64,000 bases of DNA, taken from positions 124,001-188,000 of the forward strand of contig JAIQGK010000010.1 of NCBI GenBank assembly GCA_020072645.1, given 5' to 3'. The notes below the pieces were generated by a model. It saw only the letters and a list, made by a program, of their open reading frames with translations, did no database searches and was not told the origin of the DNA. Shown here piece by piece: positions 8,473 to 17,493 of the stretch (positions are counted from its first letter, which is position 1; each line of letters starts with the position of its first letter). Origin of the DNA: Terriglobia bacterium. GTDB taxonomy: Bacteria; Acidobacteriota; Terriglobia; Terriglobales; Acidobacteriaceae. Position numbers and translations under genes: made by a program.

Positions 8473-8571
8473 TTTAGGTCTTTGACTCGGCATTCGCAGC
8501 AGCAAATATCGAGAGCATGCGACCTGGGCTGTTCATATGCCAAATCTAACGAAACCCTGAGGTCTTCTTGT

Positions 8572-9720
8572 ATGCTTAAGAGCATCAGATTTTGCTGCGT
8601 GATTGCTGGGGTGATACTGTCATGCCTTTCGTTTGCTTTTGCGTCCGACGTTATATATGTGATTGCCAACCCGACCGGGCCCAACTATGTAACGGCGTAT
8701 ACCCGAAACCAGCAGTCTGGAGCACTGACTCTTCTGGGCTCTTATCCCACTGGCGGCGCCGGACTAGTGAGTACTGAATTTGTAGGAGCGCAGGCGAACT
8801 CCCTGGTTTTTAGTAAGGGCCGTCTTTATGCCATCAATCCTGGCAGCAATGACATCTCTATCTTTTCGGTACAGGAGGATGGAACTTTGCGGCTGGCCCA
8901 TGCTCCAATCCCTTCCGGTGGTATCGGTCCAGAAACCATTGCGATCCATGACCATCTTTTATATGTAGGCAATGATGGCAATGCCAGCACGCCGCCCAAT
9001 ATGACTGGCTTCTTGATAGACAACGGTAGTCTCCGCCCTATTCATGGCTCCGCCGTGACATTGAATATAGGGGACCATCCTGCCGACCTAAAATTTAGCA
9101 AAAACGGTCACTTTCTGGTGGGATCGCTTGCTGATTCTGGAATCATCGATGTGTTCCGCGTGAAGGACGATGGAACGCTGCTCCAGACTGCTGAACTGCA
9201 CGACCAGCCGGGAATTGTGGAGTTGGCCTTCAACCCGGTTCATCAGAATAAGCTGATTGGAACACTCGCCAATTTCCCTGGGGTCAAGTCCTATGTCATC
9301 TCAGCCGAAGGTGAAATCACGATATTGAGTTCTATCCAGGATACCGCCACGATAGATTCGTGCTGGATAGTAACCGACAAGGCGGGGACAAAGGCTTGGG
9401 TAACCGCGCCACTCTCTTCTTCGATTATACTTTATACTATTGATCCTCAAACTAGACTTACGCGCGTCAGTTCGCACGATACGTCGTCTTTTGGGTTTAC
9501 CCTGACTGACTTAGTAATGGACGAATCGGGAAGTTTCATCTATGCGATGAAGCCCCTGAGTGGCAGCGTTCACATTTTTCGCCTAACGGGATCCGAATTG
9601 GAGGCAGGCGTCGCAGATGCCGGCGACGTCATTGTTCCTGCGCCTCCGGGAGGCGTCCCATATGCGCCGCTCGGCATCGTTCTGGTGCAGACAGGTAATG
9701 ATTCTCATGGCGACGATTAA
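8572..9720 (+). CDS. Secreted beta-propeller lactonase-like protein 3
   Basis: This 382-residue protein starts at 8572, where a typical signal peptide begins (MLKSIRFCCVIAGVILSCLS, cleavage near FAFA). The frame extends upstream to 8422, but that part lies inside and before a candidate promoter. The body has propeller-blade motifs shared with the two proteins at 2615 and 3986: VTAYTRNQQSGALTLLGSYPTGG, LYAINPGSNDISIFSV, and FSKNGHFLVGSL. It is shorter than the tandem pair and lacks their proline-rich loop, so it is a more distant paralogue. A candidate ECF41 promoter (8423-8449) leaves a leader of about 115 bases. The PF10282-like fold is well supported; its substrate is unknown. Confidence 0.88.
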   Translation: MLKSIRFCCVIAGVILSCLSFAFASDVIYVIANPTGPNYVTAYTRNQQSGALTLLGSYPTGGAGLVSTEFVGAQANSLVFSKGRLYAINPGSNDISIFSVQEDGTLRLAHAPIPSGGIGPETIAIHDHLLYVGNDGNASTPPNMTGFLIDNGSLRPIHGSAVTLNIGDHPADLKFSKNGHFLVGSLADSGIIDVFRVKDDGTLLQTAELHDQPGIVELAFNPVHQNKLIGTLANFPGVKSYVISAEGEITILSSIQDTATIDSCWIVTDKAGTKAWVTAPLSSSIILYTIDPQTRLTRVSSHDTSSFGFTLTDLVMDESGSFIYAMKPLSGSVHIFRLTGSELEAGVADAGDVIVPAPPGGVPYAPLGIVLVQTGNDSHGDD

Positions 9721-9768
9721 ATTTGCGGCCATTCTCTTGTCCTTGCTGTGATGAGAAGTTTGCCCTGA

Positions 9769-9796
9769 GCAGGAGCCGATAATGCTCGGCTCCTGC
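9769..9796. terminator. Hairpin between convergent genes
   Basis: GCAGGAGCCGA (9769-9779) and TCGGCTCCTGC (9786-9796) form a perfect 11-bp stem with a six-base loop between the lactonase and TolC genes. There is no T-run on either side, so it may end transcription or protect the 3' ends of both messages. Confidence 0.55.
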
Positions 9797-9828
9797 CCTG
9801 ATTTCCCTCAAATCATTTGAGCTTTCCG

Positions 9829-11409
9829 TTAATGGAACTCTATAAATTGCTGCAGGTTGTCGCCGGCTCTTCCCAGCGAACGCGCCAAGCTTAGTTTGGC
9901 CAGATTGTGCGCGAATACGCTATTGATGTAGTCCAGTTCAGCGGAGGCCACTCCGTCTTGAGCTTGCACGATTTCGACCGCAGCCGCGACGCCGACTTGA
10001 AGGCGCTGGCGAGACAATTCAAGAGTTTGCTTGCCGGTTTCCAGGTTCTTGGCTGCAACTTCAACCTGACTTGCCGACGCCAACAGATCAAGGTAGTCAT
10101 TGCGGACTTCGGCTTCGATCTGGCTTTTGAGATCTTCCAATTCGGCTTGCCGCTCCGCCAGTGCGGCGCCGGCCTGTTCGATGTCGCCCTCGGTCCTGCC
10201 TCCCTGCCACAGGGGAATCCGCAATGTTCCAGTGACTGAGAACGTTCCGTGCGATTGTGACGGCGTCGTGCCAATTACGCCGTAATCAGCGTTCACGGCC
10301 ACCGAAGGCAATCGTTCGCCACGCGCTGCCGCGCGCGCCTTCTCGGCAGCACGGACCTGGGCCTGGGCCGCCTTCAAATCGGAACGCTGCTGAAAAGCCT
10401 GCTTCAATGCATCTTCCAGAGTCAGTTCCGGCGCAGGCGAGAAAGGAACGTCATCGGTGATGTCGTATTGGTCCGTGGGTGGAAGTCCTATGGACCTTGC
10501 CAATCCTATCTTCAGCTTTGCCAGATTGTTTTGCAGGGAAGTAAGGCGCTGCTTTTGGGTGAGAGCTTGAACCTGGCTGCGATTGACATCGATCTGCGCA
10601 ACCACACCCGCAAACTTCATTTGGGAAGTTTGTTCATAGAGAGCATTGGCCGTCTCAAGCTGCGCCTGTGCCGACCTCACCCGGGCCTGGGCCGCGATAA
10701 TTTCGAGATATTGCCCGGCGACTGCGAGAACTACAAGATCTCGGGCGTCTTTGGCCAGATAGTCACTGGAACGAATGATTTCCCTAGCGGAGCGATAATT
10801 ATTCAATGCGGTTGAGTCGGCTATGGTTTGGGATAAATGGGCGCGAAAATCAATAAAGTTAAAAGGTCCAACCACGGAAGGGATTGTGAACCCTGGAACC
10901 GGCGTATTGATCCGGATACCCAGAGCCTGGAGGTCGATTTGCTCGACGGTTTCATTGATAGCCCCGTTCAAATTGGGAAGCAATGCGCTGCGGATGCTCC
11001 TGCTTTGCCCTTGCGCCTGGCGGACTGCCTGCGATACATTCACGGCTCCCAAGTTATAGCCCAGTCCGCGTTGAATAGCTTCCATCAGGGAAAGTTTGCC
11101 GGAAAACGGCTTCTTTACAATGCTCAACGCGCTACCTGCAAATGGTCCCTGCACCTGGATAGCAGAATTGATGGTGTTGACACTGGTCGTCGTTCCCGAG
11201 ATGGGTGTTTGAATTGTGGTTACCGATCCACTCTGACCTGTTCTTCCGGACAACGGCAGGGTGTTCGCCTGCGTTCCCGGTGATGGACTGGCCGTCTGTC
11301 CAGTTTGAGCACAAACATAGTTTCCGGGAATCAGCAACGGGAGTAGCATCAAGATTCCCAAGCAGACCTGCCTCTGTTTCAATGGTTTCAATCGCATCAT
11401 AAATTTCAT
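9829..11409 (-). CDS. TolC-family outer-membrane efflux protein
   Basis: This is the outer-membrane channel of the exporter encoded just upstream. It has about 526 residues from the ATG at 11409, chosen because a signal peptide follows (basic RLKPLKQRQ, hydrophobic core, cleavage near VCAQ). The frame stays open to 11529. A low-complexity Thr/Ser/Gly linker precedes two OEP repeats with long alpha-helical Ala/Gln-rich stretches: SAQAQLETANALYEQTSQMKF, AAQAQVRAAEKARAAARGE and LEDLKSQIEAEVRNDYLDLL. The motif GLPPTDQYDI is typical of TolC-type channels. The gap to the permease gene holds a small hairpin but no ECF41 box, so read-through from the exporter operon is likely. Confidence 0.9.
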   Translation of the reverse strand: MKFMMRLKPLKQRQVCLGILMLLPLLIPGNYVCAQTGQTASPSPGTQANTLPLSGRTGQSGSVTTIQTPISGTTTSVNTINSAIQVQGPFAGSALSIVKKPFSGKLSLMEAIQRGLGYNLGAVNVSQAVRQAQGQSRSIRSALLPNLNGAINETVEQIDLQALGIRINTPVPGFTIPSVVGPFNFIDFRAHLSQTIADSTALNNYRSAREIIRSSDYLAKDARDLVVLAVAGQYLEIIAAQARVRSAQAQLETANALYEQTSQMKFAGVVAQIDVNRSQVQALTQKQRLTSLQNNLAKLKIGLARSIGLPPTDQYDITDDVPFSPAPELTLEDALKQAFQQRSDLKAAQAQVRAAEKARAAARGERLPSVAVNADYGVIGTTPSQSHGTFSVTGTLRIPLWQGGRTEGDIEQAGAALAERQAELEDLKSQIEAEVRNDYLDLLASASQVEVAAKNLETGKQTLELSRQRLQVGVAAAVEIVQAQDGVASAELDYINSVFAHNLAKLSLARSLGRAGDNLQQFIEFH

Positions 11410-11542
11410 CAGTTCACAACCAACGATATGGCTAAGCCGCACAAACTCACGAGGGCTACAACCAGCTTCTTCTAGACCCATCTCGTAAATGCTCCTGGGA
11501 TTGCCACCAGGCCTAAAAGCCCATTTCACCTAGGCTTGGAAC

Positions 11543-11560
11543 GCGGGCCTGAAGGCCCGC
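11543..11560 (-). promoter_or_regulatory. Intercistronic hairpin between ABC-2 permease and TolC genes
   Basis: GCGGGCC (11543-11549) and GGCCCGC (11554-11560) form a perfect 7-bp stem with a TGAA loop. It has no T-run. It may modulate the relative amount of TolC message or stabilise processed ends. Confidence 0.4.
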
Positions 11561-11676
11561 ACTTCCACCAACTGCGCTAAAGCGTATTTAGGAGATGGTT
11601 TCCAATCCTTAACGACCCCGAGGGGCTGCTCTTCCGCCCATCTGCCGGGTCTGAGATATAGCAACTCAGGGCAGCT

Positions 11677-12852
11677 TCAACTGATCTGTTTACGAAACCG
11701 CCAGACGCTCAATGAGATCAAGATCACCGTCAAGAGTGACAGGCCAAGGAAGCGGGCCCACAAATCTGCAAATCCACTGCCTTTCAACAGGCTCCCGCGA
11801 GCGATCTCTACGAAGTGCGTTAGCGGATTGAGAGCGGTGAAAGGTCGCAACCATCTCGGCATCGCCTCGACCGGAGTCAAAACCCCGGAGAGCGTAACCA
11901 AGACTGGGTTTATAAAGAAACTGGTGAGCAACGCCTGCTTGGCTGTTTTGCTGAATGTAGCAGTTACCGTTCCGATGCCAATCCCCACAAGCGAGCAAAA
12001 CGAGGCGCCCACCAGCACGAGAATCATGCTGCCCTGAAACGGCACATGGAAAACAAGCTTCAGCATGGTCAGCACGAGCAATACCATCAGGCACATTAGA
12101 AAGAAGATGGGCATGATCTTGGAAATGATGATCTCCGAAGTGCTGGCCGGTAACATGAGCAGCTGCTCGATGGTGCCACTCTCGCGTTCTTTGATCATCA
12201 TGGTGGAAGCTACCAATGAACCATCGAGCACCAGCAAGAGGCCCAAGACGCCGGTAACGATGAACCAGGAACCATCGAGGCCGGGATTGTAGAGGAAGGC
12301 GGGCTGAAGAGTTACGACGCCACGGCGAGCAATATCGTGAACTGCGACTTTCTCAAACCGGACGTGAAGCCCTTCATGAGCCAGGTCGCGATTATAGAAC
12401 TGCATTACGTTTTCCACGTATCCCTGGCTAATGGCTGCGGTATTGGCGTTGGTTGCATTCAGGAGAAATTGGACATCGGTCGAGTGTCCACGCTGCAATT
12501 CACGAGCGTATTCATACAGAATAACCACACCCGCATCGACGTCGCCGCGGCCGAGCGCCTCTCCCAGTTGTTCGACCGAAAAATAGGACCCCTGCAGTTT
12601 AAAGCTCCTGCTCTCTGTAAGCGCTGCGATCAAAGCACGGCTTTCAGGAGTCCTGCTCTGGTCGACTACGCCGAGCTTTACATCAGTCACATTGGCGCTA
12701 AGAGCAAAGCCCAAGAGCAGGACTTGCAAGATAGGCTGCATGGTCAGCGACCCGACCATCCGCTTGTCACGTCCAATCTGAATCAACTCCTTGCGCACCA
12801 GGGCGGCGAGCCGGTAATTGAAGACTTTGCGAAAGAATTCTCCCATGGTCAC
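11677..12852 (-). CDS. ABC-2 type transporter permease (YbhR-like)
   Basis: This 391-residue inner-membrane protein has the ABC-2 permease layout: one N-terminal helix (SLTMQPILQVLLLGFALSA) preceded by KELIQIGRDKR, a large extracytoplasmic domain to about residue 175, then five helices. The motif IKERESGTIEQLLMLPASTSEIIISK between helices is the classic ABC-2 ER.SGT.E.L..TP signature. The start is GTG at 12852, overlapping the preceding stop by four bases (GTGA), or an ATG six bases further in. It pairs with the neighbouring permease as the E. coli YbhR/YbhS pair does. Confidence 0.92.
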   Translation of the reverse strand: MTMGEFFRKVFNYRLAALVRKELIQIGRDKRMVGSLTMQPILQVLLLGFALSANVTDVKLGVVDQSRTPESRALIAALTESRSFKLQGSYFSVEQLGEALGRGDVDAGVVILYEYARELQRGHSTDVQFLLNATNANTAAISQGYVENVMQFYNRDLAHEGLHVRFEKVAVHDIARRGVVTLQPAFLYNPGLDGSWFIVTGVLGLLLVLDGSLVASTMMIKERESGTIEQLLMLPASTSEIIISKIMPIFFLMCLMVLLVLTMLKLVFHVPFQGSMILVLVGASFCSLVGIGIGTVTATFSKTAKQALLTSFFINPVLVTLSGVLTPVEAMPRWLRPFTALNPLTHFVEIARGSLLKGSGFADLWARFLGLSLLTVILISLSVWRFRKQIS

Positions 12853-13955
12853 GCCTCGAGTTGCATGCGCCGCATCTTACGCCATGCGACCAGATAAAAG
12901 ATCATTCCGAACAAGGCGATCGCCAAAACCTTAAACCATGCCGCGGACCAGCCACCGCCCTGCAAAAAGGCATCGCGAACGACTTCAATGTAATATCGGC
13001 CCCAAACAAGATTCGAGATCCAGCGCAAGACGGCAGGAATGTTCTCAATCGGAAAGATGAGCCCGCCCAGAAGAAACACAAGCAGGTAGCTGAAAACTCC
13101 AACTGCCTGCACGGCCGCCGCCTGGTCGGGAATAGCTGCTCCCAGCAGGGTGCCGAATGCCGGCACGCAAAATGCGTAGAGAAGTGTAGCGACCACAAAC
13201 GGAGTTGGATCGCCGGCAAAGCTCGTGCCGAAATAGGTGAACAGCAATATCAGGCAGAGCAGCGCTTCGCTCAAAGAAATGGCCGCAAATGCCAGAATCT
13301 TTCCCAACAGGAATTCATGGGCCGAGATGCTCGATACAAAGACCTGAAGGATGGTCTTCTGCTCTCCTTCTTTGGACATTGCCAAAGAAGCTAGAAGCGA
13401 CGGGAAGATGGTAAGGACAAGAACGAAAATGCCGGGGCCGTAAAATTTTTTCGAGGACCGCTCCGGATTGTACCAAAGTCTGATGTCCGCTCTTACCGGC
13501 TCGGGATGAGCAGCTTCGCCGTTGTCTTGATTGAAGGCCGTGGTGATCTGGCGGGCATAACCGGCAAGGAGACGGGCGGTGTTGGAATCGGAAGCATCGA
13601 CCAGGAGTTGCACTGGCGAAGTGGTTCCGCGCGCAATATCTCTACCGAAGTGCTCCGGTATGATCAATGTCGCCCGTGCCGTATGGGATGTAAAGGCCTG
13701 CTCCGGCTGCTTCTGCACAGGCCAGGAAACAACATGAAAGCTGATGGATGCGCGGAACTTATCGACAAATTTTTGCGAGGCCGGCGAGTTGTCGAAGTCC
13801 TGCACCACCACCGGAAGCTCGTCCACGTCGAGCGAAATACCGGCACCCATCAGCACAAGTTGGACCAACGGAAATATCAGCGCCAATCCCAGCGCTCGCC
13901 GGTCGCGCAATATTTGGACCAATTCCTTCCGCGCCTGGGCCAATATGCGTCTCAT
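12849..13955 (-). CDS. ABC-2 type transporter permease (YbhS-like)
   Basis: This is the second membrane subunit of the exporter, 368 residues. An N-terminal QARKELVQILRDRRALGLALIF segment precedes the first helix. An extracytoplasmic domain follows with DASDSNTARLLAGYA, a feature shared with YbhS/YhhJ-type permeases, and then five to six helices with the ABC-2 motif SKEGEQKTILQVFVSSISAHEFLLGK. It starts nine bases after the fused ATPase and ends in a four-base overlap with the partner permease. Together they would form the heterodimeric membrane channel that hands substrate to the HlyD-TolC conduit. Homologues export drugs or cations; specificity here is unknown. Confidence 0.92.
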   Translation of the reverse strand: MRRILAQARKELVQILRDRRALGLALIFPLVQLVLMGAGISLDVDELPVVVQDFDNSPASQKFVDKFRASISFHVVSWPVQKQPEQAFTSHTARATLIIPEHFGRDIARGTTSPVQLLVDASDSNTARLLAGYARQITTAFNQDNGEAAHPEPVRADIRLWYNPERSSKKFYGPGIFVLVLTIFPSLLASLAMSKEGEQKTILQVFVSSISAHEFLLGKILAFAAISLSEALLCLILLFTYFGTSFAGDPTPFVVATLLYAFCVPAFGTLLGAAIPDQAAAVQAVGVFSYLLVFLLGGLIFPIENIPAVLRWISNLVWGRYYIEVVRDAFLQGGGWSAAWFKVLAIALFGMIFYLVAWRKMRRMQLEA

Positions 13956-13964
13956 GGCCGCTCC

Positions 13965-15947
13965 TTATGCTTCCCCGGCAACGGCCCCGTGAGGCCGTGA
14001 TTGTTGGACTACACTGATGAATACGTCTTCGAGCGAGAAGCGCCCCTCGCGCACATCGACGACATGAACCCCGACTGTATTCAATTTGTCCACGGCCAGC
14101 CGTTTCTCCAGATCAAAGTCATCATCGGTAATCACGTGAAGCCGGTCTCCGAACAGTGAAACGCGCCAGGGTTCGGCGGCATTCTTCAACAGGTCAGCCG
14201 CACGTTGAGGCTGGTCCACAATGATTTCCAGCAAATGACCTTTCTGTTGGGCCTTGATCGCTCCCGGATTCCCTTCCGCCACAATCTCGCCGGCCACCAT
14301 AAGCCCGAGACGATTGCATTGCTCGGCTTCTTCCAGGTAATGGGTGGTAACTAGGATGGCGGCACCCGCATCTGCCAGGCGATTGATCATCTTCCAAAAA
14401 GCCCGACGGGCAAGAGGATCAACTCCGGATGTCGGCTCATCCAAAAAAAGCACCGAGGGCTCGTGCATGATCGCCGCCCCGAACGCTACGCGCTGCTTCC
14501 ACCCGCCCGGAAGACTGCCAGTAATCTGGTCCTGCCTCCCTTCCAGCCCCGAAAAGGCAAGCACCCATTCAATTTTTTCTGCGCGCTCCAGTTGGGGCAC
14601 GCCATAGACTCCAGCAAAAAACTCCAGGTTTTCCCGGATCGTAAGATCGTCATAGAGAGAAAATTTCTGCGACATATACCCGATCTTGTTGCGCACGCGT
14701 TGCGAACGCAGGCTGCCGCGCTCCCCGGCCAGAGTCATTTCTCCGCTTGTCGGACTCACGAGACCGCAAAGCATCTTGATGGTGGTGGTCTTGCCGGCGC
14801 CATTCGCACCCAGCAATCCATAGATTTCTCCATAGCGGACTTGTACATTGACGTTCTTGACGGCCAAGAAGTCTCCGAACCTCCTCGTCAGGCTGGTGGC
14901 GGCGATGGCAAAGTTGCTGGACTGCCGTTTGCGGCTATGGCGCGCGGGAAACGGCTTGTCGTGCATTTGATGCCCAAGGCCCCGCAGTTTGGCGACGAAG
15001 GTGTTTTCCAAAGTAGGACGATCGACGCGCAACTCCTCTACGGAAAGATTGGAGGAGGCCAAGGCTTGAACCGCGATCCGCTCGGCAATTTGGACATTCG
15101 GCGCCAGCAGATCAAGCCGATCGCCGAACCGCTGCACATCAAGAATCTCGCGTTCAGCTCCGCTGACTCTTGAAAGCACGCGCTCAGCCTCGCCCAGATT
15201 TGCCGTCCGAAGCTCCAACCGGCTGGCGTTCAAACTGTTGCGTATCTCGTCAGGTGTTCCAATTTGTTGGATTTCTCCCAAATGCAGGAGAGCGACGCGG
15301 TGACACCTTTCGGCTTCATCTAGATAAGGAGTGGCAACGAGGATCGTAAGACCGATCCCAGAGAGATGGGCCAGGGTATCCCAGAACTCCCGGCGCGAGA
15401 CCGGATCGACCCCGGTGGTCGGTTCATCCAGGACAAGAACACGAGGTTGCGCCACCAACGCGCATATCAGCGCCAATTTCTGCTTCATGCCACCACTTAG
15501 CTGCCCGGCAAGACGCCCAGCAAAGCGGTCCATGTCAAACGCTTTAAGGTACTGGCTCCCCCGGTCAATAATCTCGTTTACGGGAACGCGACGCAGATCA
15601 CCTATATAGCGAATGTTTTCCATTACGGTCAGATCGGGATAGAGACTAAACGCCTGCGTCAGGTAACCAGTCTGAGCACGCATATCGCGGGCAGGATGCC
15701 CAAAGACTTCAGCCTGACCCGAAGAGGCCTCCATCACGCCCGCTAAAATCTGGAAGGTTGACGTTTTACCGGCTCCGTCAGGTCCTATCAAGCCGAATAT
15801 CTCGCCTGGTTTCACCTCGAAATTAATTCCGCGGATCGCTTCAATATCTCCGTATTGCTTCTTTAAGTCTCGTATACATATGGCAATGGGAACTTTTCCC
15901 TTCGCCAAATTCCCATTCCGAGACTGATCCCGGACCAAGGTCGTCAT
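13965..15947 (-). CDS. Fused dual ABC-2 transporter ATPase (YbhF-like)
   Basis: This 660-residue protein has two ATPase domains in one chain. Domain 1 has Walker A GPDGAGKTS at about 54-62, signature LSGGMKQKLAL and Walker B LVLDEPTTGVDP. Domain 2 (from about 345) has GANGAGKTT, an altered signature LPGGWKQRVAFG, and LFLDEPTSGVDP. The loss of the Ser in the second LSGG may make the two ATP sites unequal, as in many heterodimeric exporters. The gene overlaps the HlyD gene by four bases (ATGA). The order HlyD, dual ATPase, two ABC-2 permeases, TolC matches E. coli ybhGFSR plus its own outer-membrane channel. Confidence 0.94.
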   Translation of the reverse strand: MTTLVRDQSRNGNLAKGKVPIAICIRDLKKQYGDIEAIRGINFEVKPGEIFGLIGPDGAGKTSTFQILAGVMEASSGQAEVFGHPARDMRAQTGYLTQAFSLYPDLTVMENIRYIGDLRRVPVNEIIDRGSQYLKAFDMDRFAGRLAGQLSGGMKQKLALICALVAQPRVLVLDEPTTGVDPVSRREFWDTLAHLSGIGLTILVATPYLDEAERCHRVALLHLGEIQQIGTPDEIRNSLNASRLELRTANLGEAERVLSRVSGAEREILDVQRFGDRLDLLAPNVQIAERIAVQALASSNLSVEELRVDRPTLENTFVAKLRGLGHQMHDKPFPARHSRKRQSSNFAIAATSLTRRFGDFLAVKNVNVQVRYGEIYGLLGANGAGKTTTIKMLCGLVSPTSGEMTLAGERGSLRSQRVRNKIGYMSQKFSLYDDLTIRENLEFFAGVYGVPQLERAEKIEWVLAFSGLEGRQDQITGSLPGGWKQRVAFGAAIMHEPSVLFLDEPTSGVDPLARRAFWKMINRLADAGAAILVTTHYLEEAEQCNRLGLMVAGEIVAEGNPGAIKAQQKGHLLEIIVDQPQRAADLLKNAAEPWRVSLFGDRLHVITDDDFDLEKRLAVDKLNTVGVHVVDVREGRFSLEDVFISVVQQSRPHGAVAGEA

Positions 15948-17209
15948 TTTCCGTGCCTACCTTTGGGCCAACGATCGCCTTGCACTAAAATCTCGCCATC
16001 GGCAGGCATTCCCGGTTTGGCAAATCCGATGGCCCCTTTTAATTGCAGCTTGATGCCCACAACCTGCTTCACCCGATCATCACGGAAATATGTATTTTCG
16101 GGAGTGAAGATGGCTTGCGGATCAATTCGTGAAACTTCAGCATCAACGGGCTGGTCAGGCTTGGAATCGAGATAGACATGGGCTCCCTGACCGATCTTGA
16201 CTTTTCCAATCTGGCCTTCCGGTACAAAGCCACGCAAATAGACTCTATCCAAGTCGAGCAGCGTAATAATCGCTGTTCCCGCTTGCACCACTTCGCCCGG
16301 CTCAGCGGCGCGCGTGATGACCGTGCCGGAAAAAGGTGCCACCACGTTTAAATCCTGGAGGTTCGCCTGAGCCTCGTCCAACTGGGCATGGGCCTGCGCC
16401 GCATTCGCAGTTGCGCTTACAACTTCGGCCTGCTGCTGAGCGATCTGCCTTCGCACGGCGGCCATTTGTGTACCCCGGATCCCGACGTTGGACAGGTTTG
16501 CCTTGGCCGTTGCGAGACCACCGCGCGCTGCCTCTACTCGCCGCTTCGCGGCCGCGACAGCTCCTCCCTGCTGGTCGGCAGTGGCTACCGCCTGCCTTCC
16601 CTGCCTCTCGGAAACTGCACCTGTGCGCGCCAGCTGCATATAGGCTTCTCGGTCAAACGAAGCTAATTGAAACGCCGCTTCCTGTTGCGTAAGATCGGCC
16701 TCCGCCGCCGCCAAGTCAGCCTCTGCTTGTTGCACTCGCCCATGCGCATCCAGCCCTGCCTGTTCCATTTGCAAGCGGGCTTGCTGCAATTGCTCTTGCA
16801 GCACCGCGATCTGGGCTTTGGCGGCGTTGGCCCTGGCTTCGGCGCCCATGACTGCAACCCGGGCTTGCTCCAAACGGTCTTTGATCTGCTCATCGTCAAG
16901 ATGCGCAATTACGTCACCCTCACGAACCACATCACCCTCACGCACTCTAACCTCGAGAATTCGCCCGGTCACCTTGGACGCCACCGCAGAATCGTCGCCC
17001 TCAACCCTTCCACTCAAGACGACGATGTTGTCAGGAATGGCAGCCGAAAAAAACAGTCTCCAGATCAATACCGCACCCGCTATAAGTACGATCGGGATCG
17101 CTATCAGCGCGATCTTGCGCTGCGGCTTTGCCACGTGCGCGGCTTTCGATTCCGGCTCTGGAGATTCCAACTCACGCGCCGGAATTTCTTCAATAGTTGA
17201 TTGCGACAT
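15944..17209 (-). CDS. HlyD-family periplasmic adaptor (YbhG-like membrane fusion protein)
   Basis: This 421-residue adaptor links the inner-membrane ABC-2 permeases to TolC. It has a short cytoplasmic N-terminus, one membrane helix at about 32-54, the first half of a lipoyl domain (VASKVTGRILEVRVREGDVVREGDVIAHLDD), a long Ala/Gln-rich coiled-coil hairpin at about 105-285, and then the second lipoyl half and beta-barrel (APFSGTVITRAAEPGEVVQAGT). AGGAG seven bases before the ATG supports the start. It is the first gene of the exporter operon. A TGTCACA-N16-TGTC candidate ECF41 promoter (17328-17302) precedes it, giving a leader of about 87 bases. Confidence 0.93.
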   Translation of the reverse strand: MSQSTIEEIPARELESPEPESKAAHVAKPQRKIALIAIPIVLIAGAVLIWRLFFSAAIPDNIVVLSGRVEGDDSAVASKVTGRILEVRVREGDVVREGDVIAHLDDEQIKDRLEQARVAVMGAEARANAAKAQIAVLQEQLQQARLQMEQAGLDAHGRVQQAEADLAAAEADLTQQEAAFQLASFDREAYMQLARTGAVSERQGRQAVATADQQGGAVAAAKRRVEAARGGLATAKANLSNVGIRGTQMAAVRRQIAQQQAEVVSATANAAQAHAQLDEAQANLQDLNVVAPFSGTVITRAAEPGEVVQAGTAIITLLDLDRVYLRGFVPEGQIGKVKIGQGAHVYLDSKPDQPVDAEVSRIDPQAIFTPENTYFRDDRVKQVVGIKLQLKGAIGFAKPGMPADGEILVQGDRWPKGRHGK

Positions 17210-17493
17210 GGGCTCTCCTATGAGACACGGGGAAGCTGACGTTGCCTATCGATGAGAGATATAAGAACAACGCTACATCGTGCTCGCGGTAATATTTCAA
17301 AGACAAAGAATGAACTGGCTTTGTGACACTTAGAGGCGCATCAAGGCCGGCGCATCTTGCCCATGGAGGAAACGGCTCTTCAGCGCGGGCCGTGTTTGGG
17401 GCTAGATAAGAACTTCGGCGCGAGTACGGATGAGGATTTAGCTAACGCAGGTCACCTCAGCTATTTCTTTGAGGCAATGAGACCGATTCAAGG
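17210..17493. other. Exporter operon upstream region
   Basis: This region contains the candidate ECF41 promoter P4 and otherwise no gene. The truncated sigma gene ends at its right edge. Confidence 0.5.
17302..17328 (-). promoter_or_regulatory. Candidate ECF41 promoter P4 (YbhGFSR-TolC-like exporter operon)
   Basis: On the minus strand TGTCACA (17328-17322), 16 bases, then TGTC (17305-17302). This is a perfect -35 and three of four -10 bases. It is identical in both boxes to P2 and to the site in front of the sigma gene (P5). Confidence 0.7.

Noticed and set aside
8422-8571. Longer start for the lactonase-like gene at 8422
   Set aside because: It would place translation across a promoter-like site and a tandem repeat; the signal peptide begins at 8572.
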